A stretch of 32,387 nt of DNA from Gammaproteobacteria bacterium (GCA_030590945.1 JAUVBY010000014.1:1-32387), one strand, 5' to 3'. Counted from the first letter of the stretch, positions 9,231 through 16,541 are shown. The notes: a model not told the origin generated them from the sequence alone. A program made the numbers and translations.

Positions 9231-9840
9231 TTTCCTTCATTGAATAGATACATTTACAAATTCATTCAAGTCTCAACAGGGAGAAAATTATGAACATCAA
9301 AACCACATTAACTGGATTGCCACTATTGCTGGCCAGCGCTGTTATACAGGCGAGTGATATCACCGAGGTTGTCGATCCAACGATGGAGCAAACACGCATA
9401 CGAACCGAAATGCAAGTGATGGGCAGTGAAGATCAAGTGCGTAATCAGCAGTTCAATAGAAATGACATGGGTAAAGGTAACATGAATCGTAAAGGCGATG
9501 GTAGCGGTAATGGTTCCGGAAATAAAAACCGCAATGGAAAGAAGAAATAAGCAAATTTCTTCATTAATTAGATACATTAACAAATTCGTTCAAGTCTCGA
9601 CAAGGAGAAAATTATGACCATGAAAATTACATTAACAAGTTTGCCACTATTGCTGGCCAGCGCTGCTATACAGGCGAGTGATATCACCGAGATCGTCGAT
9701 CCCACAATGGAGCAAACGCGCTCACGAACCGAAATGAAAGTGATGGGGAGTGAAGATCAAGTGCGTAATCAGCAATTCAATAGAAATGACATGGGTGAAG
9801 ACGACGGTAGCGGGGATGGCTCAGGCAATAAATACCGCCA
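9231..9840 (+). repeat. Tandem duplication of promoter-leader plus small exported gene
   Basis: The segment starting near 9231 is repeated from about 9556, with the two ATG codons (9290 and 9614) exactly 324 bp apart. Similarity covers about 60 bp of leader, the ribosome binding site GGAGAAAATT, the signal peptide and some 60 mature codons. It then fades in the Gly/Asn/Lys-rich tails. The two copies differ mostly by single-base changes, so the duplication is not brand new. Confidence 0.85.
9290..9550 (+). CDS. Small exported hypothetical protein, copy 1
   Basis: The 86-residue precursor has a clear Sec signal peptide: MNIKTT, the hydrophobic core GLPLLLASAV, then cleavage probably after IQA before SDITE. 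The mature part is about 63 residues, acidic then basic, with DPTMEQTRIRTEMQVMGSEDQVRNQQFNRNDMG followed in order by a Gly/Asn/Lys-rich tail. It has no cysteines and no domain I recognise. The ribosome binding site GGGAGA is 8 bp upstream. It is a paralogue of the next gene, with nearly the same signal peptide and first 40 mature residues. A periplasmic or secreted location is inferred. It diverges from the OmpR-like operon and may answer to the same regulator. Confidence 0.75.
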   Translation: MNIKTTLTGLPLLLASAVIQASDITEVVDPTMEQTRIRTEMQVMGSEDQVRNQQFNRNDMGKGNMNRKGDGSGNGSGNKNRNGKKK

Positions 9841-10024
9841 TATAGAAAGGCATGAATATGGCTATGGGCAGGGCGTTATCGGTGGTTATGGATCAGGATA
9901 TGGTTCGCGTAATTTAGGTGGTGATGGATTAGGTGATGGTTCTGGCGGCGGTTCTGGCGGCGGTTCTGGCGGCGGTTCTGGCGGCGGTTCTGGCGGCGGT
10001 TCTGGCGGCGGTTCTGGCTCCTAG
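9614..10024 (+). CDS. Small exported hypothetical protein, copy 2, with Gly-Ser repeat tail
   Basis: The 136-residue precursor shares the signal peptide (cleavage probably after IQA) and the conserved core DPTMEQTR...SEDQVRNQQFNRNDMG with its upstream neighbour. It then gains a Gly/Tyr-rich stretch at about residues 70-105 (HEYGYGQGVIGGYGSGYGS) and a tail of GSGG repeats to the C-terminus. The ribosome binding site AAGGAG is strong. The low-complexity tail would be flexible and extracytoplasmic, possibly a spacer, matrix or anti-aggregation element; this is a guess. It is followed by a hairpin that may end the transcript. I do not recognise a family. Confidence 0.72.
   Translation: MTMKITLTSLPLLLASAAIQASDITEIVDPTMEQTRSRTEMKVMGSEDQVRNQQFNRNDMGEDDGSGDGSGNKYRHIERHEYGYGQGVIGGYGSGYGSRNLGGDGLGDGSGGGSGGGSGGGSGGGSGGGSGGGSGS
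9938..10021 (+). repeat. 12-bp in-frame minisatellite coding for Gly-Ser-Gly-Gly
   Basis: Six perfect copies of GGTTCTGGCGGC occupy 9938-10009, with a degenerate seventh unit at 10010-10021 that runs into the stop codon. Because the unit is four codons, slippage would change tail length without shifting the frame. The perfect identity of the copies suggests recent expansion. Confidence 0.95.
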
Positions 10025-10045
10025 TAACAGTATCCAGACCATGAT

Positions 10046-10073
10046 AGTGAAGGCCTGATACCTGGCCTTCACT
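10046..10073 (+). terminator. Probable intrinsic terminator after the exported-protein genes
   Basis: A perfect 10-bp stem, AGTGAAGGCC at 10046-10055 and GGCCTTCACT at 10064-10073, encloses an 8-base loop. It is followed by TTAATTATAATAAA, a weak T-tract. It lies 21 bp after the second small gene and 24 bp before the next one. Confidence 0.6.
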
Positions 10074-10097
10074 TTAATTATAATAAAGGGGATAGTT

Positions 10098-10514
10098 ATG
10101 CCTTACAAAATAGATAGACTTTCGATTGTTTTCAAGATGATGTCTCTAGTCGCCATTGTATTCGGCCTGGTTACAATCAAGGCTGGCGGTATGGTTTTGT
10201 TTACGCAGGGTGAGGCCCATCAGGCTGCAGGAAACTATGTTCCTTTTGTCTTATGGTTCAATTTTTTGACAGGTTTTGCTTACATTACGGTCGGCATCGG
10301 GCTTTGGCTGCAACGCAGTTGGGCGGCTTTATTCTCCCTGGTAATCGCTATACTCATCTTGTTGGTTTTCATCGCCCTGGGGGTGCATATTTACGCCGGG
10401 GGTGCTTACGAAATGAGGACTATCGGTGCGATGAGCATGCGCTCGATTATCTGGATGGGTATTGCACTGATCACTTTCATCATTGGCCGACATCATTCCC
10501 GATCGGCCGATTAA
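10098..10514 (+). CDS. Small four-helix inner-membrane protein, unknown function
   Basis: The 138-residue protein is mostly hydrophobic with four predicted membrane segments at about 10-35, 48-72, 75-101 and 112-131. Short polar loops (QGEAHQAAGN, YAGGAYEMRT) separate them. The ribosome binding site AAGGGGAT is 6 bp before the ATG. No catalytic or transport motif stands out, so no function is assigned. It is separated from the exported-protein pair by a hairpin, so it may have its own promoter. It converges on the ZIP transporter gene. Apart from an imperfect AACCGG/CCGGTT pair about 60 bp apart, the 88 bp between them holds nothing I can name. Confidence 0.75.
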   Translation: MPYKIDRLSIVFKMMSLVAIVFGLVTIKAGGMVLFTQGEAHQAAGNYVPFVLWFNFLTGFAYITVGIGLWLQRSWAALFSLVIAILILLVFIALGVHIYAGGAYEMRTIGAMSMRSIIWMGIALITFIIGRHHSRSAD

Positions 10515-10602
10515 AGGACGCATTTATCATTTTAACCGGTATCGAATATGAGGTTGAACATGACCCTGTAAATGCATGCCAGGCGGTCTAATCACTGCCG
10601 GT

Positions 10603-11340
10603 TTAAAACGCAATTTTTGCTACTAGAACCAGCGCCAGGCCCAACGTAAAAACCAGCAAGTTAGTCAGATTCACTCCAAGATCGCTATGTTTGTTAACTT
10701 CCGGCACCAGATCCGAGGCGCCAATATACAGAAAATTTCCTGCCGCAAAGGGAATCAGCCAGCTCACATCAATTTGAAACGACAGGCTATAAGCTAACAG
10801 GCCTCCGGCTAGAAATGTCAGGCCTGACAGGAAATTAAACAATAATGCTCGTGAATTAGACCAGCCACCGTGGACTAGCACGCCGAAATCCGCGAGTTCC
10901 TGGGGCACCTCGTGCGCAGCCGCTGCGAGCCAACTGATGATTCCCAGTCGAATATCAATCAGGAAGGTCCCGGCAATGGCGAGGCCGCCTAAAAAATTAT
11001 GCAAGCCATCCCCGATCAGTATGAGATAGGTCAGCGGCTGTTTGCAGTCGCTCCGGGCGCGATGGCAGTGGTGCCAGTGTAAGAATTGTTCCAGCGCAAA
11101 AAATGTAACGAAACCAGCAACGACTACTATGCCGATTGCGAGACTATTAACATTGTGCTCGAACGCCGCTGGAATCATGTGGAAGAATGCGCCGCCAATC
11201 ATTGAACCGGCCGCAAAGGACACCAGTGGCAGCAGCAGTCGATCCAGCGTGGCGGGTTTCAATATAAGAGTAACGCTGCCCACCATCGCTATCGCGCTCA
11301 TTAACACCCCGCTTGTGACGATCCACGCCAATGTACTCAT
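10603..11340 (-). CDS. ZIP-family divalent metal transporter
   Basis: The 245-residue protein has about eight membrane segments and the two ZIP signature helices: GDGLHNFLGGLAIAG at about 110-124 (His114) and HEVPQELADFGVLVHGG at about 143-159. These hold the metal-coordinating His, Asn/Asp and Glu residues of the binuclear site. A histidine-rich loop, HWHHCHR, at about 88-94 lies between helices 3 and 4, where ZIP proteins often have a cytoplasmic metal sensor. It probably brings Zn(II) or Fe(II) into the cytoplasm, but the metal cannot be decided. It is a single gene; no Zur or Fur box was recognised upstream. Confidence 0.88.
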   Translation of the reverse strand: MSTLAWIVTSGVLMSAIAMVGSVTLILKPATLDRLLLPLVSFAAGSMIGGAFFHMIPAAFEHNVNSLAIGIVVVAGFVTFFALEQFLHWHHCHRARSDCKQPLTYLILIGDGLHNFLGGLAIAGTFLIDIRLGIISWLAAAAHEVPQELADFGVLVHGGWSNSRALLFNFLSGLTFLAGGLLAYSLSFQIDVSWLIPFAAGNFLYIGASDLVPEVNKHSDLGVNLTNLLVFTLGLALVLVAKIAF

Positions 11341-11655
11341 TTCAATATACCCGCAGTTATGAAACTATGATGATCTCTGGATAACTAATCTGCTGTGTCC
11401 GTTTGTTGCGAAGAGTAGGGCTAATACACAGACACAGGATAACACTGGATCTGCGTCATCTACTGCGCAAAGTCTTTCCAGCTAAAGGATTTATCTGTGC
11501 GCAGATTTAGCTTCATTGTTTTCCTCGCTACCCCAGGGCTTGCGTTTACTGACCATTGGGACACTCCCAACCGACGAACGCCCTGCTTTCGTCAATATGC
11601 CCGCCAGTTCTAACGCAATTTCATAGGTAAACTCGAGGGGAACTATCTGCAACGC
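11341..11655. other. 315-bp gap between ZIP and agmatinase genes; faint reading frame only
   Basis: No gene is called here. On the minus strand the agmatinase frame stays open for 55 codons after its stop, down to the TAA at 11491-11493. It reads LQIVPLEFTYEIALELAG and then on to a polar end. It has no ATG near the start and no ribosome binding site, so it may be chance or a decayed gene end. A small palindrome, ATCTG-TGCG-CAGAT, lies near 11493-11506. Confidence 0.4.
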
Positions 11656-12573
11656 TTACTTTGATGCCGCGATCATATGTAGCATTTCAAGCCCTATAGT
11701 CGCTCCCGCCAGTGAGGTTATCCCTGCATGATCATAGGCTGGCGCCACCTCCATCACATCCATCGCGACAAAATTAAGCCCCTTTAATGCCCGAATTATC
11801 TGTAGCGTTTTATCAGAAGTTAAACCTCCCGCTACCGGCGTGCCCGTCCCCGGGGCAAAGGCAGGGTCGAGACAATCAATGTCCAGACTCAGATAGACAG
11901 GTGAATCGCCAACCGCCTCCCTTATTCGTTCAACAGTTTCGCTAACTCCATGGTTATTCGTCCAGGCAGCATCCAGAACGGTAAAAGGATGGTTAGCGTA
12001 ATCATATTCTGTACGAATACCGATCTGGATTGTTTTTTCAGGATCGATAAGCCCTTCGATGGGGGCATGATGAAACATCGAACCATGATAATGGCCCTCG
12101 ACGCTGGTTTCATTATCGGTATGAGCATCAAAATGAATCAGGGCCAGTTTTCCATGATAACTGGCTGCCGCACGCAACAGTGGCAAGGTGACATAATGAT
12201 CACCGCCAAGCGTAAGCAGCATTTTCCCGGCCGATAGAATCTTGCTGGCCTCTGCCAACACCAATTCATCCATATGCCCGTGCTTACCGAGATCAAAATC
12301 GAGATCGCCATAATCGATGACCCGCAGCCTGTCAGCTAATGCGAAGGTATATGGCCAGCGCTTTTCTTCCCAACGCAATTGCGCAGCGGCCTGGCGTATA
12401 CCCGTGGGCCCATAACGCGTACCTGGGCGAGCAGAAGTGGCCAGGTCATAGGGCACGCCCATCACGACTGCGTCAACCTGGTCGTCTAATTCACGAGTCA
12501 GGGGAAAACCCATGAAGGTGAATATATTGGTATATGTATTTGCGTTCCTACCCAGTAAGTTAGCGTCCGTCAT
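11656..12573 (-). CDS. speB: Agmatinase (ureohydrolase family)
   Basis: The 305-residue enzyme hydrolyses agmatine to putrescine and urea. Its length and motifs match E. coli SpeB closely. The binuclear manganese ligands are all present: GGDH with His126, DAHTD at 149-153 and SLDIDCLDP with Asp231 and Asp233. The specificity-loop region HYHGSMFHHAPIEGLIDPEKTIQIGIRTEYD is followed in order by FAPGTGTPVAGGLTSD and MDVMEVAPAYD. An AGGAG ribosome binding site lies 5-6 bp before the ATG. A promoter-like pair upstream suggests independent transcription from the aminomutase operon. Guanidinobutyrase or guanidinopropionase activity cannot be excluded, but the similarity to true agmatinases is strong. 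No arginine decarboxylase is in the window. Confidence 0.92.
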   Translation of the reverse strand: MTDANLLGRNANTYTNIFTFMGFPLTRELDDQVDAVVMGVPYDLATSARPGTRYGPTGIRQAAAQLRWEEKRWPYTFALADRLRVIDYGDLDFDLGKHGHMDELVLAEASKILSAGKMLLTLGGDHYVTLPLLRAAASYHGKLALIHFDAHTDNETSVEGHYHGSMFHHAPIEGLIDPEKTIQIGIRTEYDYANHPFTVLDAAWTNNHGVSETVERIREAVGDSPVYLSLDIDCLDPAFAPGTGTPVAGGLTSDKTLQIIRALKGLNFVAMDVMEVAPAYDHAGITSLAGATIGLEMLHMIAASK

Positions 12574-12597
12574 TAGGGCTCCTGGCTCAGTTAAAAA

Positions 12598-12625
12598 ATC
12601 ATATCGGGTTTATATTTTATGGAAA
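12598..12625 (-). promoter_or_regulatory. Candidate promoter for the agmatinase gene
   Basis: On the minus strand TTTCCA (12620-12625, -35-like) and TATGAT (12598-12603, -10-like) are separated by 16 bp, 25 bp before the ATG. It sits just past the broken SDR gene. The -10 is good and the -35 modest. Confidence 0.4.
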
Positions 12626-12642
12626 TAGGATTTACTTCCGCT

Positions 12643-12939
12643 TCACGGCGACAGGGTTTCGGCAGTGGATGAGGTAAACAGCAAAAGCCCATTACCCTGC
12701 GCCTTCATTATTTTGGCCGCACGTCGCGCTGTGAGGAAGGCGCCATCCAGATTTACCGCGAGGCAGGCGCGCCAGTCTTCGAACGTTATTTTTTCGATAG
12801 CATCTGGATGGGCGGCGGAAAAGTCAGCCAATGCCGCTTCGTCCACATCGCATATCGCGACTTGTGCACCCTGAGATAAAAATGCCTCAGCCATCGCCCG
12901 CCCGATTCCGGACGCGCCTGCAGTTACGGTAATACGCAT
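12643..12939 (-). pseudogene. Short-chain dehydrogenase/reductase with internal deletion and lost C-terminus
   Basis: The remaining 98 residues begin as a normal SDR: the cofactor loop TAGASGIG at 6-13, then VAICDVDEAALADF with the aspartate expected of an NAD-preferring enzyme. After AAHPDAI near residue 48 it jumps directly to EKITFEDWRACLAVNLDGAFLTARRAA, which in intact SDRs lies some 45 residues further on. The segment with the structural NAG motif is therefore missing in frame. The frame ends after LLLFTSSTA, just past the catalytic serine region and before the YxxxK motif and the substrate domain. A good ribosome binding site (GGAGAG) is still present, so a short product may be made, but it cannot be a working dehydrogenase. 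It is flanked by other gene debris. Confidence 0.85.
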
Positions 12940-12996
12940 GATAGGCTCTCCTGCTAATTAATCGAATTTAACACACCTGTGCCAATGGCTTCTTAA

Positions 12997-13116
12997 CTAT
13001 TCTGGCAGATAGTCCTCGCTCCAACTTTCCGATACCACGCCCTGACGAAATAAACTACCCCGCAGCAAGCTGACGGGGTAGTTTATTTCTTTCGAATATT
13101 TCTTTCTCGTTGTCAT
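12997..13116 (-). pseudogene. Chimeric 39-codon remnant: possible IS3 OrfA start joined to a CaiB-type CoA-transferase tail
   Basis: The frame has an ATG at 13114-13116 and a GAGG ribosome binding site 9 bp upstream. Its first ten residues, MTTRKKYSKE, look like the start of IS3-family OrfA transposases. Its last residues, GVVSESWSEDYLPE, match the C-terminus of the CoA-transferase encoded at 31153 in this window (GIVSESWSDDYLPE), including a 17-bp identical DNA core. The middle residues are encoded by the perfect hairpin at 13047-13089. I read this as debris from at least two lost genes, not a functional gene. The CaiB part is well supported; the transposase part rests on ten residues. Confidence 0.6.
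13047..13089 (-). terminator. Perfect 16-bp hairpin, probable bidirectional terminator
   Basis: GAAATAAACTACCCCG at 13047-13062 and its exact complement at 13074-13089 flank an 11-base loop. The core is GC-rich, with AAATAAA on one side and TTTATTT on the other, so either strand gives a stem plus U-rich end. It is the first strong hairpin after the thiolase gene, about 190 bp past its stop, and may end the aminomutase operon. It lies inside the chimeric remnant frame. Confidence 0.6.
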
Positions 13117-13276
13117 TTTTGCTTACCTCAGTTAAGTTCATTATCTCTTAACTGACTGGTAACAATCTATTGGATCACCTGTGGATCACAGCCCAGCGAT
13201 TTTTAGCAGTACTTTTCTTAAGAGTACCGGGGGATGGGGTTTAATTTAGATCCATTCGCTTATTTCTGGGCGAGTT
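13117..13276. other. Non-coding stretch after the thiolase gene
   Basis: No gene was found. It holds a GTTAAG/CTTAAC inverted pair near 13131-13152, a GTACT...AGTAC pair near 13208-13226, and the ribosome binding site of the remnant frame. If the IS3 reading is right, part of this would be the left end of the lost element, but I could not identify its terminal inverted repeat. Confidence 0.35.
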
Positions 13277-14476
13277 TTATTCCCTTTCCAGGATAACAGC
13301 GATACCCTGCCCTACCCCCACACACATAGTACACAGTGCATGTTTTTCACCGCTGCGCTGTAGCTGGCGCATAGCGGTAATGACCAGTCGAGCGCCACTC
13401 ATACCGAGTGGGTGCCCTAAAGCAATAGCACCTCCCTGAGGATTGATCCTGGGATCGTCATCAGCCAGTCCCAGTTGGCGCGTACAGGCCAGCGCCTGGG
13501 CTGCAAACGCCTCATTCAATTCCAGAAGACCCAGGTCATCCATGGTTAAGCCCAGGCGCTTAAGTAGTTTGTTAGTCGCGGGTACCGGGCCAATTCCCAT
13601 AATTCGGGGAGCAACACCTGCTACCGCCATGCCGAGTATACGCGCCACGGGCTCCAGCTTATGTCGCTTTATTCCATCCTCCGAAGCCAGCAACAAAGCA
13701 GCGGCACCGTCGTTTATACCCGATGCATTTCCCGCTGTTATAGTACCCTGTTTAAAAATAGGTTTAAGCTGAGCCAATTTATCGATGGTGGTGTCGCGCA
13801 GGTGCTCATCTCTATCAACGATCAAGGAATCGCCCTTACGTTGTGGAATATTAACTGAAACTATTTCATCGGCCAGGCAGCCACGCTGTAGTGCATCGGC
13901 CGCTTTAACCTGGCTTCCAAGTGCAAAGCGATCCTGGTCTTCACGGCTTATCACAAATTCATGGGCCAGGTTTTCAGCTGTTTTAGGCATAGCCTCCGTA
14001 CCATATAACTGATCCATTTGCTGGTTAACAAATCGCCACCCCATCGTCGTGTCATACATTTGTGATGAACGATCGAATGCCGAAGTGGCTTTAGCAATAA
14101 CAAATGGGGCACGAGACATACTTTCAACGCCACCCGCAATGATCAAATCAGCTTCACCAGACTTGATCGTATTAGCGCAGAGACCTACCGCATTCATGCC
14201 CGAACCACACAAGCGATTAATGGTACTGGCGGGTACTTCCTGGGGTAGTCCCGCAAGCAACGCGGCCATGCGTGCGACGTTGCGGTTATCTTCCCCTGAC
14301 TGATTGGCGCAACCGAGCATCAAGTCATCCACAGCTGCCCAGTCAACTCCGGGACTGCGATCCATTAATGCTTTAAGTGGAATAGCGGCCAGATCATCGG
14401 CGCGGATAGTGGACAGCGCACCGCCGTAACGACCGATTGGCGTACGAATTCCATCACAAATAAAAACGTCAGTCAT
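13277..14476 (-). CDS. pcaF: 3-oxoadipyl-CoA thiolase (PcaF/PaaJ type)
   Basis: The 399-residue acyl-CoA acetyltransferase closely follows PcaF/PaaJ: start [44 protein letters not shown], and nucleophile Cys90 in [11 protein letters not shown]. It continues with [31 protein letters not shown], His355 in [12 protein letters not shown] and Cys385 in [10 protein letters not shown]. PcaF-type enzymes split 3-oxoadipyl-CoA with CoA into succinyl-CoA and acetyl-CoA. It is the last gene of the five-gene operon, 24 bp after the aminotransferase, with a GAGG ribosome binding site. No ring-cleavage genes are in the window, so here the 3-oxoadipyl-CoA would come from the amino-acid route inferred from its neighbours. 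A broader beta-ketoacyl-CoA specificity is possible. Confidence 0.9.
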   Translation of the reverse strand: MTDVFICDGIRTPIGRYGGALSTIRADDLAAIPLKALMDRSPGVDWAAVDDLMLGCANQSGEDNRNVARMAALLAGLPQEVPASTINRLCGSGMNAVGLCANTIKSGEADLIIAGGVESMSRAPFVIAKATSAFDRSSQMYDTTMGWRFVNQQMDQLYGTEAMPKTAENLAHEFVISREDQDRFALGSQVKAADALQRGCLADEIVSVNIPQRKGDSLIVDRDEHLRDTTIDKLAQLKPIFKQGTITAGNASGINDGAAALLLASEDGIKRHKLEPVARILGMAVAGVAPRIMGIGPVPATNKLLKRLGLTMDDLGLLELNEAFAAQALACTRQLGLADDDPRINPQGGAIALGHPLGMSGARLVITAMRQLQRSGEKHALCTMCVGVGQGIAVILERE

Positions 14477-14500
14477 TACCTTGCCTCAGGTTCCAGGGAG

Positions 14501-15847
14501 TCATGCAGTTTTGTCTTTTGTTAATAATTCTTTGATTTTACGAAATCCAGCCAGCATTACATCAGCGAGAATATCGACCTCCTTTTCCGTCATCATCGTA
14601 GAAAGCGTGCCCGAGCAAGTATTAATCATCATAATGCCGTTATTAAACAAGTGATCCAACAACAGTTTAAGCCTTGTTGCTTCCTCGGGTGTTTGAAAAG
14701 CCGCACGATAATTGGCAGGTGGTTCAGATTTCATATGGACTCTGAACATTGAACCACCGCCCGTGACACAGGCAGGGATATCGCTTATGCGGATCGCCTC
14801 CGCGAGTTGAATGCGGGCGTAATCCGCCAACTGATTCAATCTCAATATTGCGGTCTGGTCAAACAATTCCATAGTGACAAGTCCGGCCATCATCGTAATC
14901 GGGTTAGCTGAAAAGGTACCTGAGTGCGGGAAAAGCACTTTATCTGCGAGTGGGTTCATCACATCCATGACCTCCGCTCGTCCAGCCAACGCACCTACCG
15001 GAAAGCCGCCGCCAATCATCTTACCCATCGCGGTCAGATCGGGACTGACCTGGTACCACTCCTGGGCGCCTCCATAAGCAGAGCGGAATGTTATCACCTC
15101 GTCATAAACCAACAGCGCGCCGTTATCACGAGTCCACTGATGTAATGCCTGCACAAATTCCTGCGAGGCGGGTAACAGGCCAACTCGATGCGGTAACAAG
15201 TCAATTAACACACAGGCCAATTCATCGGCATGTTGATCCAGAATAGCAACGGCTCGTTCAGCATCGTTAAACGGAATCACCACTACATCCTTCAGTGCCG
15301 AGGCAGGCGTTCCATGAGCAACGGCTACGCTGGCTGGTTTTTCCTTATCCCCCCAGTCTGCGGGTTTGGAGGTCTGGCTGACTTCCGCGTAGTCATAAAG
15401 ACCGTGGTAGGCACCTTCCACCTTGGCAATTTTAGCGCGCCCGGTATAGGCACGCGCTGCTTTTAGGCAGCTCATAACTGCTTCGGTGCCGGAATTCATA
15501 AAGCGGATTTTATCAAAGCCGGGATTCCGGCTACAGAGATGCTCGGCGTAATCGATTTCCACCTCGGTAGCCAGGGTAAAAGCCGTGCCTTTTTTTAACT
15601 GCTCGGTAACCGCCGACACCACCTCTGGATGCGCATGACCATGGATCAACGAGGCCATATTATTAGCAAAGTCGATGCGCCTGACGCCTTCGATATCGGT
15701 CACATAACAGCCCTTTCCACGCTCGGCATAAAGCGGGTGCGGTTTGCGCAGAACCGTATTACGACTACAGCCACCAGGCATAACTTTGAGGGCCCGCTGG
15801 TAAAGCGCAGCACTGGATGATTGCTCTATTAAAATGTCTTGTTGCAT
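14501..15847 (-). CDS. Class III PLP aminotransferase, probably beta-amino acid specific
   Basis: The 448-residue fold-type I enzyme is of the glutamate-1-semialdehyde-aminomutase-like branch. It shows MPGGCSRNTVL, a phosphate-binding NSGTEA at 118-123, the PLP-ring aspartate in VYDEV (Asp249) and the Schiff-base Lys276 in TAMGKMIGGGFPVGALAGR. A HemL role is unlikely given the operon and the altered substrate region (KPHPLY at the start, DLLPHRVGLLPAS near 217-227). This branch includes characterised beta-transaminases such as beta-phenylalanine aminotransferase. Next to an aminomutase that makes beta-amino acids and a CoA-transferase for 3-oxoacids, removal of a beta-amino group to give a 3-oxoacid fits best. 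That assignment is inferred. It starts 19 bp after the CoA-transferase beta gene. Confidence 0.82.
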   Translation of the reverse strand: MQQDILIEQSSSAALYQRALKVMPGGCSRNTVLRKPHPLYAERGKGCYVTDIEGVRRIDFANNMASLIHGHAHPEVVSAVTEQLKKGTAFTLATEVEIDYAEHLCSRNPGFDKIRFMNSGTEAVMSCLKAARAYTGRAKIAKVEGAYHGLYDYAEVSQTSKPADWGDKEKPASVAVAHGTPASALKDVVVIPFNDAERAVAILDQHADELACVLIDLLPHRVGLLPASQEFVQALHQWTRDNGALLVYDEVITFRSAYGGAQEWYQVSPDLTAMGKMIGGGFPVGALAGRAEVMDVMNPLADKVLFPHSGTFSANPITMMAGLVTMELFDQTAILRLNQLADYARIQLAEAIRISDIPACVTGGGSMFRVHMKSEPPANYRAAFQTPEEATRLKLLLDHLFNNGIMMINTCSGTLSTMMTEKEVDILADVMLAGFRKIKELLTKDKTA

Positions 15848-15866
15848 GGGATTACCTGCCTGTTCA

Positions 15867-16541
15867 CTACTGCCAACCAGCCACTATCAGTTCGCAGCCC
15901 GTTTTTTGCTGTACATAATCCGGGTCGATACCCGGGGCCAGCTCTACCAACTTCAATCCTTCAGACGTAACATCGATCACTGCCAGGTCTGTAAAAATCC
16001 GGCTAACAACTGCCTTCCCGGTCAATGGATAGGAGCAGGATTTCACCAGTTTCGGGTCGCCGGTTTTAGTGCAGTGCTGGGTAATGATGTAAATAGTTTT
16101 AACCCCTGCCACCAGATCCATGGCCCCACCCACCGCCGGAATCGCATCTGCCAAACCGGTTGACCAGTTAGCCAGATCACCGTTTTGTGACACCTGCATC
16201 GCGCCCAGTACGCAAATATCGATATGACCACCGCGAATCATCGAGAAGCTGTCCGCATGATGAAAATAAGCGGCACCGGGAATAGCGGTTACCGGCCTCT
16301 TCCCGGCATTAATAAGCTCGGGGTCGCCTTCGCCAACATCGGGTGGGACTCCCATTCCCAACAGGCCATTCTCGGTATGATAGATAACCTCTCTGCCCTC
16401 AGGCACATACTGCGCCACCTGTTCCGGGATACCAATTCCCAAATTGACATAGGCACCGTCGGGAATGTCCAGCGCTGCCCGCCTGGCCATCTGCTCCCGG
16501 TTCCAGCCCACTGATGCAGTTGACGACTCCCCGACTGTCAT
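15867..16541 (-). CDS. pcaJ: 3-oxoacid (probably 3-oxoadipate) CoA-transferase, subunit B
   Basis: The 224-residue beta subunit of a family I CoA-transferase carries the catalytic glutamate in HTENGLLGMG (Glu57), which forms the enzyme-CoA thioester. The stretches GAYVNLGIGIPEQVA, AYFHHADSFSMIRGGHIDICVLGAMQVS, GDLANWSTGLADAIPAVGGAMDLV and FTDLAVIDVTSEGLKLVELAPGID follow PcaJ closely. With subunit A it moves CoA from succinyl-CoA to a 3-oxoacid. The start overlaps the stop of subunit A (ATGA), as expected for coupled expression of a heteromer. Acetoacetate or another 3-oxoacid is an alternative substrate; the PcaF-like thiolase two genes downstream favours 3-oxoadipate. Confidence 0.88.
   Translation of the reverse strand: MTVGESSTASVGWNREQMARRAALDIPDGAYVNLGIGIPEQVAQYVPEGREVIYHTENGLLGMGVPPDVGEGDPELINAGKRPVTAIPGAAYFHHADSFSMIRGGHIDICVLGAMQVSQNGDLANWSTGLADAIPAVGGAMDLVAGVKTIYIITQHCTKTGDPKLVKSCSYPLTGKAVVSRIFTDLAVIDVTSEGLKLVELAPGIDPDYVQQKTGCELIVAGWQ

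Noticed and set aside
10532-10610. Long-range AACCGG/CCGGTT inverted pair as a terminator between the membrane protein and ZIP genes
   Set aside because: The loop is about 60 bases with a bulge in the stem, so a stable hairpin is unlikely.
13117-13276. Intact insertion sequence next to the thiolase gene
   Set aside because: Only a ten-residue OrfA-like start is visible; no terminal repeats, target duplication or further transposase sequence was found.
14501-15847. Glutamate-1-semialdehyde aminomutase (hemL) for the class III aminotransferase
   Set aside because: Shares the fold and several motifs, but it is embedded in a catabolic operon and differs in the substrate-facing stretches, so a beta-transaminase role fits better.
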